64,000 nucleotides of DNA from Hermatobates lingyangjiaoensis (Eukaryota > Arthropoda > Insecta > Hemiptera > Hermatobatidae). Shown here one piece after another: positions 46,401-55,556 of this stretch. Below the pieces are notes generated by a model. The model was given only the letters and a program-made list of their open reading frames with translations. It was not told the DNA's origin and made no database searches. Every line of letters begins with the position of its first letter. The stretch's first letter is position 1. Where the stretch lies: positions 1,116,001 through 1,180,000 of the forward strand of contig JAPFBL010000009.1 in assembly GCA_026182355.1 (NCBI GenBank). Direction: 5' to 3'. The translations under genes were made by a program, and so were the position numbers.

Positions 46401-47852
46401 TCTGAATAGCTGAAAAAAAGAAAAAAAAATAGAAATTATATACAAGTAAGAAAAACACCATCTATTGACGAAACTATTAGTAACAAATTACTATTCTCGC
46501 AAAATTAGTTTGCAAAGTAATAGAACACTAAACAATATATTTTGTAAGGGTTTTCCTCTATTGCTAAGATTAATGCACCTTTAATTTAATTTGCAGGTAT
46601 AAATGCCTTTAGCCTAATGTCAAAGTGACAATCAACTGAGCACGTCAGTTGATACTTAATACACTCAGTCAAGGAATATTATATATAGGAATACGTCAGT
46701 GGGGAAAACCTCAGTCCTGTATGACAGAAAATGACTCGTTCACTTCCCTATGCAGCAGACGGTATTGTAGGAGTGAAAAAACGTCAGACATGCCATCACA
46801 ATGGATTCTTCCATAAAGTTCCAGAAGCTGCTTTGGTTTATCTCTGCCAACAACAATTTCTGTTAGTGTACGTAAAGAATACCTTCTGGTTAGGAAGGCA
46901 GTTAAAGGTAGAAATGCCAAGCGGAGAAAACGGATGGTTAGACCAAACCAAATTTTTAGAAAGGACCCTTTAAAACGAAAATGATTATGAATCACTCTCT
47001 TGAATAAACAGATTAAGAACCACAATTCGAATACAAACATGCCAACATTTTATTTATACCTTATAATTAGACCGATATTCATGCTAGCATACATTTAAAT
47101 GACAAAAGACTCTTTTTACTACTCTGGAAATCATGGGTGACGTAATACATGTCTTTTTTATTCCGACACTTAAATTAACTTCTTCTTTATTCCCTTTTAT
47201 ATTCAGATGAAAGCCCATATAACTTAAGAAAATAACTTCTTAAAGAGCATGACTGAACTAATATCAATTAAGCATTAACTAAACCTACATTTTACTTCTA
47301 AAACATAGGTCTGTTTGGAATATTAAAATAATAGGAGTAATAACTAAATAGGTGAAATAAATATGTTTTGTGCCTTTTTTAAGATGTATTTAAATATATT
47401 ATTATTAGTATTACGTAACTGCAAAAGTAGATATTAATCCTAATTCATTATCACAGATGATAAGTTATTTCTACATCTGTGACTGCTTTGGTTTCTTTCT
47501 TGTATCTATCATTATATAAGACATTTAAATATGAGGATTCGGGCCCAGGATACTAGGAATATCAAGAAATAAAAAGAAAAAAAAGATCGAAGAAATGAAT
47601 CTATATTGATTCAGATATTATTATCAACATCACTTTAATATAATTAACGGAATTGAGGAAAAATATACTTACAACATGGATTGATCTAACTGTTGATTCT
47701 ACTTCGACAACATCGAGCTGATCAGCAAAAACTGCATAACTAAGAAAAAATATAAGAATTATAGTGCCCAATGTAATGACACCTACAAATGTGTTTCTGT
47801 TTCTAGACTTCCACATGCTAACAACGAACGACTTAGAACCGGTTGACCACAT
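33763..47852 (-). CDS. Histidine acid phosphatase, membrane-anchored
   Basis: Hydrolyses phosphate monoesters through a phosphohistidine; family of prostatic, lysosomal and insect venom acid phosphatases. Seven exons, right to left: 47852-47673, 46409-46311, 44026-43787, 40736-40554, 37744-37621, 35698-35493, 33909-33763. All phases fit, giving 392 residues, the usual length. Exon 1 has a basic stretch (MWKSRNRN) then a hydrophobic segment (GVITLGTIILIFFLSYAVF), a signal anchor or uncleaved signal. Exon 2 has the nucleophile motif LFRHGAKSP. Exon 3 has RSSYADR and WQPIPINSVP. Exon 6 has the acid motif YSGHDVTI. Exon 7 has paired cysteines (CSAEC, EWSKEC). Odd: the RHGxRxP consensus has Lys for its second Arg. 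An ATG at 47901 would add 17 residues; I chose 47852 because the next 12 residues lead directly to the anchor. Confidence 0.93.
34331..34520 (+). mobile_element. SINE, family S, plus-strand copy
   Basis: A degenerate tRNA-like head (GACGGCATGGATTATAAACC...AGGATTCAATACCC) is followed by GAATAAATCTGAGCAACTAA and the family text CGTTAAAGATCCCTACTCTA. It lies in a phosphatase intron and faces opposite to the other copies. Confidence 0.5.
37097..37312 (-). mobile_element. SINE, family S, truncated copy
   Basis: Shares GGAACACATAGGCCGAACAT, ACATTCTACATTAGAAGTCC and TTTTGCCTAACTCAAGTGTA with the copies at 19240 and 41133. The tRNA-like head is missing. It lies in a phosphatase intron. Confidence 0.6.
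38020..38175. repeat. Decayed inverted hammerhead pair
   Basis: On the plus strand 38139-38173 reads stem I GCTCT, core CTGATGA (38144-38150), GAAA (38159-38162), AGGCTT and AGAGC. An inverted, more decayed partner lies at 38020-38050 (AAAGGCCTCAGAGAGC). It is the family that flanks the Penelope-like remnant at 38821. Stem II is not conserved here. Confidence 0.5.
38332..38371 (-). ncRNA. Hammerhead-like ribozyme motif, GTC cleavage site
   Basis: Minus strand: stem I AGCC pairs perfectly with GGCT. Core CTGAAGA (38367-38361), one extra T, stem II GTCTA...TAGAC with five pairs, GAAA, palindrome ACGT, and C at 38336, giving the canonical GUC cleavage triplet. It is the best-paired copy in the window. 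Confidence 0.75.
38513..38552 (+). ncRNA. Hammerhead-like ribozyme motif, GTC cleavage site
   Basis: Mirror partner of 38332. Stem I is AGTC/GGCT with one G-U pair, core CTGAAGA (38517-38523), extra T, five-pair stem II, GAAA (38541-38544), ACGT, C at 38548. All core positions are present. Confidence 0.75.
38738..38773 (-). ncRNA. Hammerhead-like motif at Penelope-like left end
   Basis: Minus strand: stem I GCTCT/AGAGC, core CTGATGA, extra T, stem II GTT...GAC, GAAA, palindrome AGGCCT and T at the cleavage position. It is identical in design to the right-end copy at 39769 but inverted. Confidence 0.65.
38821..39725 (+). pseudogene. Penelope-like RT end plus GIY-YIG endonuclease, broken
   Basis: The frame from 38821 reads ELKYSVYRKSTNLSSYVHFS (Penelope RT thumb region), then FLRAFKICSAEFVEEEIKTI, down to a TAG at 39313. 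The same frame then resumes with SCVYRIPCTDCQMSYIGQTN, the GIY-YIG nuclease core (here CVY...SYIG). After a frameshift near 39445 the domain continues in another frame as HIINWSEAKELIFVPSERRR and NIIESALIKNFCG to a stop at 39725. One stop and one frameshift make it inactive. The family is confident from the order of these motifs. Confidence 0.8.
39769..39804 (+). ncRNA. Hammerhead-like motif at Penelope-like right end
   Basis: Stem I GCTCT (39769-39773) pairs with AGAGC (39800-39804). Core CTGATGA (39774-39780), extra T, stem II GTT...GAC with one G-U pair, GAAA (39790-39793), palindrome AGGCCT (39793-39798), T at 39799. Confidence 0.7.
39881..40066. repeat. Fold-back pair of AATT-family hammerheads
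   Basis: The arm 39881-39952 and the arm 39999-40066 are inverted copies (CCTATCTCTACTCTCCTGAT then GACGGTTCAACCGAAAATTA). The plus-strand motif has CTGATGA 40018-40024, extra C, stem II GGT...ACC, GAAA 40035-40038, AATT, A at the cleavage site; the minus-strand one spans about 39903-39936. Stem I is weak in both. TATATA tracts lie outside. Confidence 0.65.
41133..41345 (-). mobile_element. SINE, family S, lacking its head
   Basis: Contains GAGAACACACACAGGTCAAA, CTAAATTTTGCCTAACTCAA and CTTAACGTCGCTCCTAGGGA, as in the full copy at 51601. It breaks off before the tRNA-like part. It lies in a phosphatase intron. Confidence 0.6.
41433..41675 (-). mobile_element. SINE, family S, interrupted copy
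   Basis: AGGTTAGGTTGCAGAGGCCA opens the copy, which is lost by about 41490; GGGCGTCCTAAATTTTTGCT at about 41627 belongs to the same family. The DNA between is unrelated, so the copy was interrupted or rearranged. Confidence 0.4.
41905..42165 (-). pseudogene. LINE endonuclease (EEP) fragment
   Basis: The minus strand reads HRLYAFCEHAGYLLIVGCDV, NAHYVKWGSSDNNVGGNALM, EWL, and after a frameshift VDIMNTGSESIFVNVTRET. The GCDxNAH..WGSSD..GG..L and DIMNTGS.P.FVN pattern is that of the exonuclease-endonuclease-phosphatase domain of Jockey/I-type LINEs. It is truncated on both sides by TA-rich and hammerhead repeats, and dead. Confidence 0.75.
42210..42415. repeat. Fold-back hammerhead pair, AAATTT family
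   Basis: CACACAAAGTAAAGAAAT... and ...TTTCTTTACTTTGTGTGCTA are inverted arms around CAAACTCAAATTTTCGGGCA and its complement. The minus-strand motif (about 42282-42319) reads CTGAGGA-CGGATTGCCC-GAAAATTTGAG. The plus-strand partner at 42335-42360 has lost its core bases. Confidence 0.6.
42515..42562 (-). ncRNA. Hammerhead-like motif, long stem II
   Basis: Minus strand: CTGAGGA (42555-42549), extra C, stem II GACCGT-CATT-ACGGTC with six perfect pairs, GAAA, palindrome ATAT, T at the cleavage position. Stem I CTTCTC against GAAAAG has one mismatch. It is flanked by TATATA tracts. Confidence 0.65.
42590..42665. repeat. (TA)n microsatellite
   Basis: Long alternating TA tract. Similar tracts lie at 42820-42845, 43400-43432, 44460-44484, 52357-52384, 53101-53124 and 53430-53455, nearly all beside hammerhead-bearing repeats. 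Confidence 0.9.
42733..42763 (+). ncRNA. Hammerhead-like motif, AAATTT family
   Basis: Stem I CTC (42733-42735)/GAG (42761-42763), core CTGAAGA (42736-42742), then CGG...CCC as a short stem II, GAAA (42753-42756), AATT palindrome, T. Downstream text ACTTTGTGTGTTGCTC matches the 42210 fold-back. Confidence 0.55.
42890..43275. repeat. Hammerhead relics, ATAT and GACT families
   Basis: Minus strand 42893-42930: CTGATGA-CGACGATTATC-GAAATATCGATGTGAG, complete but with a short stem II. Plus strand 43195-43236: GACT-CTGACGA...CGGTT-GAAC, with the last A of GAAA changed to C. Between them is a GC-rich stretch (42930-43020) and a simple AATAAA-rich tract (43100-43185). Confidence 0.5.
43275..43435 (+). 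repeat. CCGATGA hammerhead-like repeat, copy 1
   Basis: GCTTCAGCTACTCAAAAGGA...TTTGCCCGATGACGACGAAT-GTCGAATATCG, then GTGTGAACTATATATA. It is a second example of the unit at 44510-44635, and here GAAA has become GAAT. Confidence 0.45.
44510..44640 (+). repeat. CCGATGA hammerhead-like repeat, copy 2
   Basis: Core CCGATGA (U4 replaced by C), extra C, stem II GAC-GACT-GTC, GAAA, ATAT, C, then GTTGTGAG. The flanking text (TTTCCTGTGTGAACTATATA) matches copy 1. Both copies share the same U4-to-C change, so it was fixed before they spread. Confidence 0.5.
44870..45345. repeat. Cluster of hammerhead repeat fragments
   Basis: Plus strand 44958-45000 is a good GACT-family motif: GACT/AGTT stem I, CTGACGA 44962-44968, GAAA 44987-44990, AGATCT. 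At 45155-45195 (minus, CTGATGATGACGAGGTTGAAG) and 45258-45295 (plus, CTGATGACCACAAGGTCGGAA) are two decayed copies of another family in inverted arrangement. TA-rich spacers separate them. Confidence 0.55.
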
Positions 47853-48185
47853 TACGAGGTAAAATTGGCTAAATAGCAAATCAAACTGTAAATATTTACA
47901 CAACAGGTGGTCGATGCATGTCTAACGACATCATTATCAACACCAGCGATAATGTCACAGTGATATAACTGTCACTGGTAACCTTAATGTACTGTTACCT
48001 TTTATATTGTTATGCTCTTCTCAAAGTTACAGTTTGAAACGAAATTCCTTTATCAGAAAATTACATTACATCTTTTGAACAAATCAGTCTCTTATTTGAT
48101 TCTGCTCAACAAGATTTCGACCAAGAGTTGGTCATTAAGGATTTTGTGTCTGTAAACAATAAAAAGAAACTAAACCAACATCTAC
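47853..48185. promoter_or_regulatory. Upstream region of the phosphatase gene
   Basis: Expected to hold the phosphatase promoter and 5' UTR; no TATA box or initiator can be singled out. A hammerhead relic lies on the minus strand at 48104-48145 (TTAATGACCAACTCTTGGTC then GAAATCTTG). Confidence 0.25.
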
Positions 48186-48189
48186 AATC

Positions 48190-49570
48190 ACGGTTTTTTT
48201 GAAACTGTAGTGAAGGTTACAAATCCTTGATTGTTACTAGAAGGAAAAAAATAGATGTTCCTAATAGACTTGAATAAATTATACTTTAGTTTGTTAAAAT
48301 CTTTTTTAAAATTTATATTGTTCTTGTGTAACATTTCATTGGCCACGTCTTTATTTAACCGTTTTATTTTTTCAAAATTAAATGTTGACAAAAATCCAAT
48401 ATGTGCCCTGTGTTGTGAATAAATTACAAAGAAAATGACCAATATTGTGCTTAGGATCGCCTTCCTAAACACCAAATTTCACTTACCACCATTCATCTCT
48501 AACAAAACATCCAAAAAAGATGTTCATCCATTTCAGTTTCTACAGTGAACTCAATGCTTGGAACAAGATTATCTGTTGAAGTTAAAAGATTGTTTAATTT
48601 TCATTCTTTAGCCAAGTGCTAGGAATATCTTCATAGCGACATCATCTATACCTATTTATCAAATGATATTTTACAAACTTACATTAAAAAAATTCCATAT
48701 GGAGATACTTTATCCAGGAGAAAGTAATGCATAACTTATCCAATTTTTATTTCTTAAAGTTGTTAAAAGATGAAGAAATTTGTATCTAAGATGTAAAGCA
48801 TTACACAATTAATAAGGACAGAGATAGAGACACAGGTAGAGCTGCATTTTTAGTTCTTAATTCAATTCCCAAAATTTAAGTAAATTATTAATGGGAACGA
48901 TAGTGAAAACGTAATTAACATTAAATCATATTGGGAAACAATCTTTAACATGAATGTTTCAAATTTGTTAATCAGATCAACGTTATTTTTGATATTTGCA
49001 TATCTGGAGTTAATACACTTGGAAAGTTTATAACTAGCATACCCAATAGAACTAACAATCGGGTGGGCCGGAAAATTAACTTTGTGTTTTAATAAGACCT
49101 TACATACATTAGCAAGAAAAGGAAATTTAGACATAAAACAGGGACTTTATTACATTTAAAAAGGATTTCAGTCCTTCATTTATAGAACTCCTAATTCTTT
49201 CTAAAAGGTTGCTGTTGAGAGGCTCATTAAACTGGCCTATCATTAAGTAGTTCTTCCATTTTGCTTTAATTTTTTTGAAACTGAAATAAAGTCCACAAAT
49301 CTAGCTTTACTCGTCTCTATCTATCCTTTTTCAGCTTTGTATCTTAAAGACAAATTTATTTTTCTTTTAATAATAACTTTATAAACAAAAACTTGGATTA
49401 TCTATGTGAAACTTTATGCAGCCTTTCTCCTGTATAAAATAATCTATATCAATAATAAAATTTCACAATAAACACGTGAAATAACAACAATGTTCAAATC
49501 ACAATAAGAAATGGGAAATAAAGACTAAGATCTTTCAACCGTAACAAGCGGTCAGAGTCAAAAACCCAAC
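48190..49570 (-). pseudogene. Second Penelope-like remnant, reverse transcriptase part
   Basis: A minus-strand frame from 49134 reads VLLKHKVNFPAHPIVSSIGY, ASYKLSKCINSRYANIKNNV and DLINKFETFMLK, matching the Penelope RT pattern GLPKIHK...RPIVSSIG.PTYKLAK...N..DL..K. The frame decays by 48862. A GACT-family hammerhead end on the same strand lies at 49490-49565, upstream of the RT as a left terminal repeat would be, but its core is deleted. Another open frame at 48188-48475 may be the downstream part but is not recognisable. Confidence 0.65.
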
Positions 49571-49579
49571 TGAAACACA

Positions 49580-51590
49580 AGGTGCAGAAACATAATGGTG
49601 AGGGGTTCAGAGGAATGGGATGGAAGAGTGGTGTTTTAAAGGGTCTAAAGTGCAGTAAAAGACAATAGTCCAGGGAGGGATGTTTGGGTAAACTAAGGAG
49701 TACAGTAAGAAAAAGTAAAAAACTATCCGCTAGCTGCCAACCCTCTTAATGAGGCTATTGCCCTCGTTAGAATTATGTCAAGTTTGTGGTTTGAACATTG
49801 AAAGTAATCTGTATATGGATTGTTTTGAATGTAAGGTTGTCAAATGTCTTTTGCCTCATAGGACTGGATGTATCGCTGTGTTTATCATGTTCTTTGCATA
49901 TGAAAATGTAAGCAATGGTTCAATAAATAATCTTGTTGCAAGCAAGAAACCTACTATATATGTAGTTTCCCGTATGGCTAACTACATATATTCATTATTT
50001 TTCTTTTCATACCATTAGTATGAAAAGATCTCTTTTAAGGGAGGGAATGTTCTTGAGAGTTTTCAAGCTTTGCGTGACATCTTTTTGGAGTAAGAAGTCG
50101 AGATTATCTACTCTATTGGTACAAAGTTACAAAACTGAAAGGTTTTACTTGTTATTTTATATTAATAAAAAAGTTAAGCAAGTTTAAATAAAATACATAT
50201 TAAATACCCATTTAACACAAATAACCTACTTGTCCTGAAATTTAGTTGTTGACGTAACATTCAGCCGTTGTTAAAGAAACTTGGTGTTATTCATGATGGT
50301 CATTTTAAAAGTTGTTTAATAAGGCAATCGATGTGAGTTAGGAAGGCTGTATTTATAAAATGCCTTGGCAACTTTAATTATATTGGGTAAACTGTTAAGA
50401 GTCTCAAAATAAGGTTTAAGCATCAGTACAGTATTAGAAGAAAAAAATGTACTGTGTTTTATCTCAACGTATCAACCATGGATTGCCAAAGAAATAGTTC
50501 ACCAAAAGTCAATTAGTTCACGTAATACAGAATCCGCATTTATTAAATATATATGCATATTATAAGCATCACAGAGGTAAGTAAACATATTATTATGAAA
50601 AGCTGTCATACTCGTGAATCGTTGCAGACGCCAGACCGGTTTCGCACTTAGTGAATCTTCAAGTTGGACTGATCCTATTCGAAGGATCCTGGGTGTAAAT
50701 GCCAAACAAACATATATTGCACTACTTGTTTGATGGGTATTTATAACCACGATTCTTCGACTACGAGCAGTCCTACTTAAAGATATACTATGTGCAAAAC
50801 TGGGCACGTGACTAAAACAACAACTCACGGAGAATGACAGATTTTGATAATAATATTTGAATAGCATCAATTTGATTTGTACAGTATTATATGATAATAG
50901 CATCGGTAATTTCGATCATCATGTTCTGCCAGCTGAAGAAAGGAGAAGCCATGTTTCTTGATTCAAGTAAATGCATTGACAAAATAATTCTAATGGTCTT
51001 TTCCATGGGAATTTTTTGAATAGTATTTAAGAGAATTCACTCCAGGATATATTTTTGGCACAGTAAAAACACAGAACAGGATAATCCTGCGACTAATAAT
51101 TTCACAGGTTACCATGCTCACCTATAATTTAGCCAAACAACTAAATAAAATCGTCACTCCATATATTCCAGCAAATTATTTATTGAAATCAACTGATGAT
51201 TTCTAAGTATAGTAAAAACAATAAACTCTGAAGGAACTATAGGATCCCTAGATCACTATTCACAAATTTTCTTATAGAAGAGACCACTAGAATGGTCACT
51301 AGTGTGACTGCACTTACTTGAATCAAAGAAACACGGTTTCTATTCCCTTCAGCAGTCAGAACATGGAAGATCTGCTTGAACGAAAGAAGTCTCTTCATAC
51401 TCTACTTATACACATATCACTTCATCCTTTAAATAGACGGTGGGTCACTCTTGGAAGTCACATTCGCCAACTATTATATGTGCTACAGTTACAATAAAAT
51501 TTTAAACAATTAGCCCCTAAATTCGCATAAAGTACACACATAAAAGAGGTCACAAAAACTCACTAATATATTTCGATTCCCTTGTCATCT
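49580..51590. other. Intergenic DNA with one hammerhead relic
   Basis: No gene found. On the minus strand 50631-50672 reads CCAACTTGAAGATTCACTAAGTG-CGAAACCGGTC: CTTGAAGA core, CACT-A-AGTG stem II, GAAA, ACCGGT and C. It is the best member of the family also seen at 24868. Confidence 0.4.
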
Positions 51591-51600
51591 GGAAGATAGA

Positions 51601-51920
51601 TTAGGTTGCAGTGGCAGTTCAACAAGAGATCACACATAGACCGAACATTAGCCCTTTGTGATCACATACGAAGAAGATTATACTGGGAGTCCCGATTTTG
51701 CCCAAATCAAGTGTTATATTTAGAGTATGTATCTTGAACTAGTACCTATCATCGTACAATGAAGGCTCAGGACCGACGGCTTAACGTCCTCTCCTAGGGA
51801 CGACGTGTTCAGATTTTTATACACCACCTACGTGAATAAATCGAGGTCCAACGTGGGCATTGAACCCCGGACCTGTCAGTACAAAGTTAATCACGCTGCC
51901 TCTGATTTAACTTAGCCCCC
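51601..51920 (-). mobile_element. tRNA-derived SINE, family S, most complete copy
   Basis: The minus strand starts GGGGGCTAAGTTAAATCAGA as the A-box region and has B-box GGTTCAATGCC, then the family body (CGTAGGTGGTGTATAAAAAT, AACGTCCTCTCCTAGGGACG on the plus strand), ending TGCAACCTAA near 51601. No poly-A is obvious. Confidence 0.7.
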
Positions 51921-52034
51921 ATCAGGAAGACAGTAGTGATTTTTTTAATCTCTTTTATGTGTGTTATTGTTGTAAATTTATTTGATTTAGTTCATAGAAT
52001 CATTTCGTGTAATTGTTTATATATATACATTTTA

Positions 52035-52350
52035 CAATGAAAAAACGATCCGAAACGGACAAATAAAGTTCAGGGTAGATAACAAACATAGAGAAATTAA
52101 AAACACACATTTACAGTCTCTAATTAGGTGGGAGACCTTGTAACAGTCTTTGCACCACTGCGCTTGGTTTCTCTCTCTATCTCTCCTGATGCCGAGTCAA
52201 ACAAAAAATTAATTTTTCTTGGTTTATTTATCTACATTGAACTTTTTATATATACATATAATATATATAACTAAAGTTTATCGGGTCAGAACTGACCGAG
52301 TCCCGATAAACTTTAGTTTTGTTTCTATTCCACGGTCGATACTTTTATCA

Positions 52351-52387
<37 letters not shown>

Positions 52388-53125
52388 CAATATAAATAAA
52401 GAAACTAAGCTTGGTGGATGCTTAGTCTCCGTATGAACAATCACAGAGCTTCAGTCAATAGCCGCTCCCATCTTCCCATTGCCATACATGCCAATAGCCA
52501 CGGTCTCCCTTTTAATGAGTGCTACAGGTTACAGATTCTGCGACAAATACCCCCTGACAGCAAAGATCTCACACTACGAGCCTCCGAAGAAGCCCATATT
52601 TGGCTATTAAGTGCGCGCAGTGCACCTGGCCTCAATCTAAAGCGATAATGTTTAAAAGTTCCTTGCCTTTTCACACTTTTTTTTTTAATAATTTATTTCC
52701 ATTGTTATTACTATTTGTATTCTTAGTTTTATTTCATTTTACCATAGCTCAGTCAGTACTTTTGTTTATGTATCAATTTCCCTTATTTTTTCAATTTTTT
52801 CTTTTTTATATATTTATTGTTTTCATATTCCATTAATTTAATGTAATTATAAATTATAAATTAATTATAAATTGATTCCTGTCTACCTTATTTTCTGTGA
52901 ACGGGCGCGCATACGGCAACACTGTTGGTCTCCAACCGTCTCTGATCCAGTGTGCTTGGTTTCCCTCTCTTATCTCTCCTGAAGACGGTTCAAACCGAAA
53001 ATTAGAGACTGTAAGTGTGTTCTTCTGATTTCTCTATGTTTCTTTGTTTATATTGAACTATATTTGTCCGTTTTGGATCGTATTTCCAACGAAAAAAAGT
53101 GTATATATATATATATATATATATA
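52035..53125 (+). mobile_element. Third Penelope-like element, GIY-YIG end, inverted flanks
   Basis: The inverted flanks are ATCCGAAACGGACAAATAAA...AACATAGAGAAATTA at 52035-52130 and TTTCTCTATGTTTCTTTGTT...TTTGTCCGTTTTGGATCG at 53029-53085. Between them a frame at 52418-52645 reads SLRMNNHRASVNSRSHLPIA, then FNECYRLQILRQIPPDSKDL and EEAHIWLLSARSAPGLNLKR, the C-terminal part of a GIY-YIG endonuclease in Penelope-like elements. It is 5'-truncated. The right flank holds a complete hammerhead motif; the left one (about 52184) is degenerate (CTGATGCCGAG). Confidence 0.7.
52975..53008 (+). ncRNA. Hammerhead-like ribozyme motif, AATT family
   Basis: Stem I TCTC (52975-52978)/GAGA (53005-53008), core CTGAAGA (52979-52985), extra C, stem II GGTT-CAA-AACC, GAAA (52997-53000), palindrome AATT, A at 53004. 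All core positions and both outer stems are present. Confidence 0.7.
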
Positions 53126-53129
53126 CCAC

Positions 53130-55550
53130 ACCTCACACAAATACACATGATTATGTAATCAAATAAATCAAAACAAAAATTAAAGAAAAAGGGAAAAAGT
53201 TTGGCTCTCTATTACTCTTTGTTAAAGAGATGATGTTTGAATCAGTTATAAATACAGTAATTCTAATGTAAAAACATTATAAAAATTGATTAAGGAATTA
53301 AAGCAAATACACAGAAAAAATCCATTATATTTTAACTGGGTAAAAAACACGTTAGCTGCTACATTTCCATAAGAAAATAACATATGCAGTCAGTTTATGT
53401 TATTAGCACTTCACATGAGTATGATGTGTAATATATATATATATATATATATACTACACAGTGTAATAGATTTAAAAAAACTGGTGTTACCATAGAATCA
53501 GATGCTCTATAAACTAGGTAACAGTTTCAAATATACATACAATATATACAATAGACTAGATGTAATTTTTTACTTTTTCAAATAATAAAGGTTATAAATA
53601 ATTAGTCTTTGTTTTAAGAACTTCATTAAAATGGAACACATAGAAATTCACTAGCTTATAAAGTCAGTTAATACAAAATAGTTTTACAATAACTTATGAC
53701 TGGGACATAAATCTATATTAAAAAATTTAACAACTGTGATGTAATAGTGAAAAGTAATATAAAAAAAAAGTGAATGTACAGACAGCAACCAAAGTTTAGG
53801 CCTCCAATCGATTAAAGTAGAGACTATTGAAAGAGGAAAAATAAAATGTATTTAATTTAATGGAAGCAAACTCACTTCTCATGGTATATGCTATAGTACG
53901 AAGAACTTCATAATACTGAATGAAAGGATTCTAAGAATAATTACTGAAAAGAAAAAAAAAATTCTATTTAAAGGAATATATCTTCTTAAAACATTGATTT
54001 ATAGAAATAAAAACAATCTGCCTTACTTTTTTTTTTTTAAAGAAAAATACAGTTCATATAAAAAGGTTGCTGGCTATTTGATAAGAAAAAATTCATACTG
54101 TTCTAAATCATATCAATAAAACCATTTTTTGTACAAAATTAAAAATGTGAGTCAAACTTAAAACGAACTAAGCAAAATTTATAATAGTATTGTCTTCAGA
54201 TCATTTGATTACTGGTAACTCACAGCTGGCCTTAGTGAGACTCAGAAACTGTTATTCAGTGAGATGGAAACAAGTTTAGAATCTATTTATAACTTGTTTC
54301 ATAAAAAAAAAACAAACTCTTAATAAAATGTAGTATGACTAGTTAAATAAAATAATAATAAGTTTTTGGCAAATATATATAATTACATTTCAATTAGATT
54401 TATATTAATACAAACAAAAGAAGTAATCTCTTTAGAAAAATTACTTTCATTAGGCACTGCTACAGGATGCAAATTATTTGTTACTTAGAAAACTTAAACC
54501 TAGAAGAATATGAATGTCCAACTGGAAGATGACGCTTCGATAAGACTTTGAAGTGATTGCCATAAAAATGGTCAGTTCAGATGATGCTAGTTTTGATTAC
54601 TCAACTGGCCTGATAAGCACGACCATTTTATGGAAGACTTAATCACTTTCAATTCTTAATTAAAATATCAAACAGGGGGTAGATTATTTCTTTATTCTAA
54701 ATCCTCTCTAACATGAAATAATAAATAATGCTTGTTCCAAAAATCAAGGCGTAAAATTTCAGCATGATTGCATTAGTTATAAGTTGATATAGAAAGTTTT
54801 ATAGTCGGGTATTTAATGTTTTTTTACCTGAAACATTGATATATTTTAAAATAGAACCGTTGTATTTTTATCAGATGGTTCACTAATTTGATGTTACGGT
54901 AAAAAAATAAAAGTATGTTTATATATATGTTAGAAAAAATCTCTAATTTTTAGCTTGATTTAATTTAATATAATTGAAGAGTTTTCAACCAAACTATTTC
55001 ACATGCAACCAATCAAACATTCTTAATAATGACTTTTTAACTCTATTATAAGACTATTTTGAGGGCTATAATAAAAGTAAGGTGGACACATTTCGTACCT
55101 TAAAGAACTTTGAATGAGAGAATTGTGATAGTTTTGCTCTCGTTAATGATATACCATGTTAGCAGCACCGTAATCAAATCGTAATCTCAACTTAGAGTCT
55201 GAAATGCTCCATTACTGTATTTAACAGACTGTACTTGTATTCCTACTCAGTGGATATCTCAAGATTTGGACTGCTTTCTTACAGAGAATAGTATTTTTAT
55301 TTTAAATGAAAAACAATTTAATATTTAATTTACCAGATTGTTTAGTAATATTGTGGATTGATTCAGTCATAAAAAATAGTAATGAACGAGTTTTGGTAAT
55401 TACGCTTGTGATATCCACTGAGAGATGATACTATCACATAGTTGATGCTTCTATGTCTAAATAGCAATACGTAGGGAGGTAAGTGGAAGTAAAGCATAGA
55501 TACTAGGAATATTTGTGATTAGAGTGGACAAGAGAGGGGGAGGCGAGGGG
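53130..55550. other. Intergenic DNA, 3' side of the myosin gene
   Basis: AT-rich with (TA)n at 53430-53455. A fold-back at 54551-54650 pairs GTGATTGCCATAAAAATGGT with ACCATTTTATGGAAGACTTA. No exon was recognised; the end nearest 55557 should include the myosin 3' UTR. Confidence 0.4.
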
Positions 55551-55556
55551 CTAGGG

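Noticed and set aside
46711..47040. Overlapping open frames on both strands in a phosphatase intron
   Set aside because: Neither has recognisable domains or splice sites that fit; the phosphatase is complete without them.
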